Positions 62,037-64,000 of a stretch of DNA of 64,000 nucleotides are shown piece after piece (the first letter of the stretch is position 1; each line of letters starts with the position of its first letter). The notes under the pieces were generated by a model that saw only the letters and a list, made by a program, of their open reading frames with translations, had not been told where the DNA came from and searched no databases. The DNA lies in assembly GCF_010501095.1 (NCBI RefSeq), contig NZ_QVMP01000001.1, forward strand, positions 62,001-126,000, given 5' to 3'. A program made the position numbers and the translations under genes. This DNA is from Dysgonomonas sp. 520 (lineage in GTDB: Bacteria; Bacteroidota; Bacteroidia; Bacteroidales; Dysgonomonadaceae).

Positions 62037-62633
62037 ACTTGAATTAATGGTGTCGATCAAAGCATTGATGTTGACGGTGAACAGGCGAACAGATATGGCG
62101 AGCAATATGACGCCAAAAAACTTACGCATAATGAATACGCCTCCAACACCAAGCATTTTTTCAACAAACTTCAGGTTTTTAAGGACAACAAATACGATCA
62201 CCATATTTATTAGTAAACCTAAAATAATATTCAAAAAGCTATATTCGGAACTTAAAGACAGCAGTGCCGTAAATGTGCCCGGTCCGGCAATCAGGGGAAA
62301 AACGACGGGTACAAGCGTAGACGATGCTCCGGGCGAGTCGTATTTGAATATCTCTATTCCCAATATCATTTCGAGCGATATGATAAAGATAACCAAAGCT
62401 CCTGCCACGGCAAAAGATTCAACATCAACATGAAACAAATCCAATATCCATTTGCCTACAAATAAGAAAACGACCAAAATGACAAAGGAATAGACAGAGG
62501 CTTTGGACGCATTTATTTTATTATTTTCTCCCTGAACACCTAAAAAGATAGGTATTCCTCCCAGTACATCAATGATAGCAAATAGTATGATGAATGTACT
62601 TATTACCTGCGATATGTTGAATGAAAAGTCCAT
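62028..62633 (-). CDS. MarC-family integral membrane protein
   Basis: The 201-residue protein has six membrane segments and the MarC pattern: FIILFAIIDVLGGIPIFLG, GALVIFIISLEMILGI, PVVFPLIAGPGTFTALLSL and KFFGVILLAISVRL. Its transported substrate, if any, is unknown; earlier links to multiple antibiotic resistance were not confirmed. It converges on miaA with a nine-base overlap of coding ends. Confidence 0.92.
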   Translation of the reverse strand: MDFSFNISQVISTFIILFAIIDVLGGIPIFLGVQGENNKINASKASVYSFVILVVFLFVGKWILDLFHVDVESFAVAGALVIFIISLEMILGIEIFKYDSPGASSTLVPVVFPLIAGPGTFTALLSLSSEYSFLNIILGLLINMVIVFVVLKNLKFVEKMLGVGGVFIMRKFFGVILLAISVRLFTVNINALIDTINSSLQ

Positions 62634-62662
62634 AATATCATTAAGTTTTTATTTATTTACGC

Positions 62663-62670
62663 CAAAATTA
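62663..62670 (-). promoter_or_regulatory. Candidate -7 box for marC
   Basis: On the minus strand TAATTTTG, a full match, lies 30 bases before the ATG. Confidence 0.4.
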
Positions 62671-62709
62671 GTAGTTGAAAACGGTGGATTTTATTCGACA
62701 TTTTCCGGG

Positions 62710-62888
62710 TGGAGTAGAACCCCACCCCTACACCTCTCCCTAACCCTCTCCAAAAGAGAGGGAATAAACCCCTCCCCCTAAAGGAGGAGGATAGGATGTA
62801 GGGGCAGGCCTCTGGTCTGCCCGAAAGTAGGGGTGAAAAATATTTCGCCCGATATTGTGCCACACGGGCGTAAAATTTTACGCCCCTA
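62710..62888. repeat. Compound palindromic intergenic element
   Basis: Five palindromes follow each other: CCCTCTC/GAGAGGG (62744-62762), CCTCC/GGAGG (62771-62790), GGGCAG/CTGCCC (62802-62822), GGGTGAAA/TTCGCCC (62831-62850) and a perfect 20-bp GGGCGTAAAA/TTTTACGCCC (62866-62885). Its GC-rich make-up differs from the flanks. Similar stretches occur between genes in other Bacteroidota. Confidence 0.7.
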
Positions 62889-63038
62889 GTAGGAGTATAT
62901 TGTACAATTTAATCCAACATTTTCTACTACTGATTCGCATTTATAACAAATATACGAAGTCTTGTTCTTAGAAACAAAAAACCGGAGACACATTGTGTGG
63001 ACTCCGGCTTTATTTCTTTTCTGTTGGGTAGTCCCCTG

Positions 63039-63707
63039 TTATTCAGCTTCTTTTGTATCCAGAACTTTCCAGACAACAGCCGACAATGCTGCACCCACAA
63101 ACGGAGCAACAATAAATAACCATAGTTGTTTGATGGCATCCATACCTTCAAATAAGGCCGGACCTATACTTCTTGCAGGATTCACCGATGTTCCCGTAAT
63201 CGGAATACATACGATATGCACTAAAACCAAAGCTAAACCGATAGCCACTCCTGCAAATGCGTTATTTGCACCTTTAGATGTAACGCCCAATATTACAAGC
63301 ACAAAGATAAATGTGAATACTGTTTCGGCCACAAAAGCGGGTAAAACGTCAGTGTATCCATTTGCTCCTGTCAACGTAGTTGTCGAACCTGAATCTTTTG
63401 CAAGTACATAAAGTATTGCAGACCCTAAAATGGCTCCAATAACCTGAAAAATCATGTACATACCGGCATCTTTTCCCGATATTTTCTTAGATAGAAGCAA
63501 ACCAAGAGTAATAGCCGGATTTATATGACAACCCGATATTTTACCGATAGTGTAAACCATTGCCAAAACCGCAAGTCCAAAGGCAAAAGCAACCCCTAAA
63601 GTCCCAACACTATCAAATGGCTGATTAGCTCCTGCAAAAACAGCAGCTCCACATCCCATTAGCACAAGTACCATTGTACCAACTAACTCCGCAAGATATT
63701 TCTTCAT
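63039..63707 (-). CDS. aqpZ: Aquaporin Z-type water channel
   Basis: The 222-residue protein has six membrane segments and both NPA boxes: CHINPAITLGLLL and GTSVNPARSIGPALF. The His in VHIVCIPITGTSVNPARS is the selectivity-filter His of water-specific AqpZ, absent in glycerol facilitators. It transports water across the inner membrane in osmotic adaptation. It is monocistronic. Confidence 0.93.
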   Translation of the reverse strand: MKKYLAELVGTMVLVLMGCGAAVFAGANQPFDSVGTLGVAFAFGLAVLAMVYTIGKISGCHINPAITLGLLLSKKISGKDAGMYMIFQVIGAILGSAILYVLAKDSGSTTTLTGANGYTDVLPAFVAETVFTFIFVLVILGVTSKGANNAFAGVAIGLALVLVHIVCIPITGTSVNPARSIGPALFEGMDAIKQLWLFIVAPFVGAALSAVVWKVLDTKEAE

Positions 63708-63848
63708 AATGAATAAAAAAAAATTAATTAATAATCGTAATTATCTTTAAAACGCCAAATTATACTTTTTTGTTCCAAAAAGAATCACATGAATTGTAGT
63801 TTTATAAAAAATTAAGGTCACAGACCTATTTGTTTATGTTCGAATCTC

Positions 63849-64000
63849 TTATTTATATATCTCCTTTTTTCCGGCAAGCAATGTATTTCGCATCAGGGAA
63901 ATAATTGTCATCGGTCCAACTCCTCCCGGAACAGGGGTTATGTAGGATGCCTTTTCCGATACTTCATCAAACTTGACATCGCCTTTCAGCCTGAAGCCCG
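63849..64000 (-). CDS. folD: Methylenetetrahydrofolate dehydrogenase/cyclohydrolase, C-terminal end
   Basis: Only the last 50 codons lie in the window; the gene enters from the right edge. The minus strand reads [20 protein letters not shown], then [18 protein letters not shown] and ends KEIYK before [14 protein letters not shown] is the FolD NADP-binding signature. The enzyme interconverts 5,10-methylene- and 10-formyl-tetrahydrofolate. Confidence 0.93.
   Translation of the reverse strand, partial: GFRLKGDVKFDEVSEKASYITPVPGGVGPMTIISLMRNTLLAGKKEIYK

Larger units (their letters stand above)
62634..63038. other. Gene-free region between marC and aqpZ with palindromic repeat
   Basis: This stretch of about 400 bases holds the marC promoter candidate and the palindromic element described separately. 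The rest (62890-63038) is AT-rich with no sign of a gene. Confidence 0.6.

Noticed and set aside
62744-62885. Palindrome cluster as a CRISPR or tRNA gene
   Set aside because: The hairpins differ from each other, and there is no cloverleaf, T-loop or CCA end.

Overview
The window is chromosomal DNA from a Bacteroidota bacterium, most likely order Bacteroidales and close to the Dysgonomonas/Porphyromonadaceae group. Four things point there: promoter boxes of the Bacteroidota type (-7 TAnnTTTG), few Shine-Dalgarno sites, type IX secretion (T9SS) C-terminal sorting domains on several exported proteins, and family members typical of the phylum (HemW, split 5'-nucleotidase, GH3-serine hydrolase fusion, DUF4827 next to GlmM, DUF6056). 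I see no rRNA, tRNA, CRISPR array, IS element or prophage. Both window edges cut genes: a CPA2 antiporter on the left and folD on the right.

0-24 kb is mostly housekeeping and envelope genes: antiporter, GT-C-like membrane protein, Ser-rich lipoprotein, BatD-like protein, pdxH, Nif3-like protein, a large secreted protein overlapping a small C-terminally anchored one, an acyl-CoA synthetase/hemW pair, an OafA-like acyltransferase, a DEAD-box helicase, a tyrosine phenol-lyase/tryptophanase family enzyme, a GT2/DUF6056 pair, a GHL10 hydrolase, an RlmL-like methyltransferase and ogt. 24.3-27.4 kb is a three-gene glycan cluster (GT-B enzyme, CMP-sugar synthetase, GT2). 27.5-37.3 kb carries rlmH, an ADP-forming acyl-CoA synthetase, an exported protein divergent from an AraC regulator, patatin/xerD, a DivIC-like gene and PBP1A.

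37.6-47.2 kb is the most unusual part. Three tandem paralogues of a secreted T9SS-type protein share near-identical leaders, and the first two also share 3' ends; their centres differ. A run of eight A sits inside each signal-peptide region. In copies 1 and 3 the frame after this run does not match the ATG start; in copy 2 it does. This looks like a phase-variable, recombining surface-protein array. It is followed by a gingipain-like (C25) protease and by a protein that joins a phage-tailspike type S74 chaperone to a T9SS sorting domain.

47.3-64 kb returns to core genes: cdsA, ftsH, rsfS, a small acetyltransferase, a ferredoxin-like protein, an NrnA-like phosphoesterase, DUF4827, glmM, a monooxygenase, a split 5'-nucleotidase, a muropeptide-salvage pair (GH3-serine hydrolase and VanX-like dipeptidase), miaA, marC, aqpZ and the 3' end of folD. 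Two intergenic palindromic repeat elements lie at 60.9 and 62.7 kb.

All calls come from reading the sequence and from recalled family features; no database search was run.
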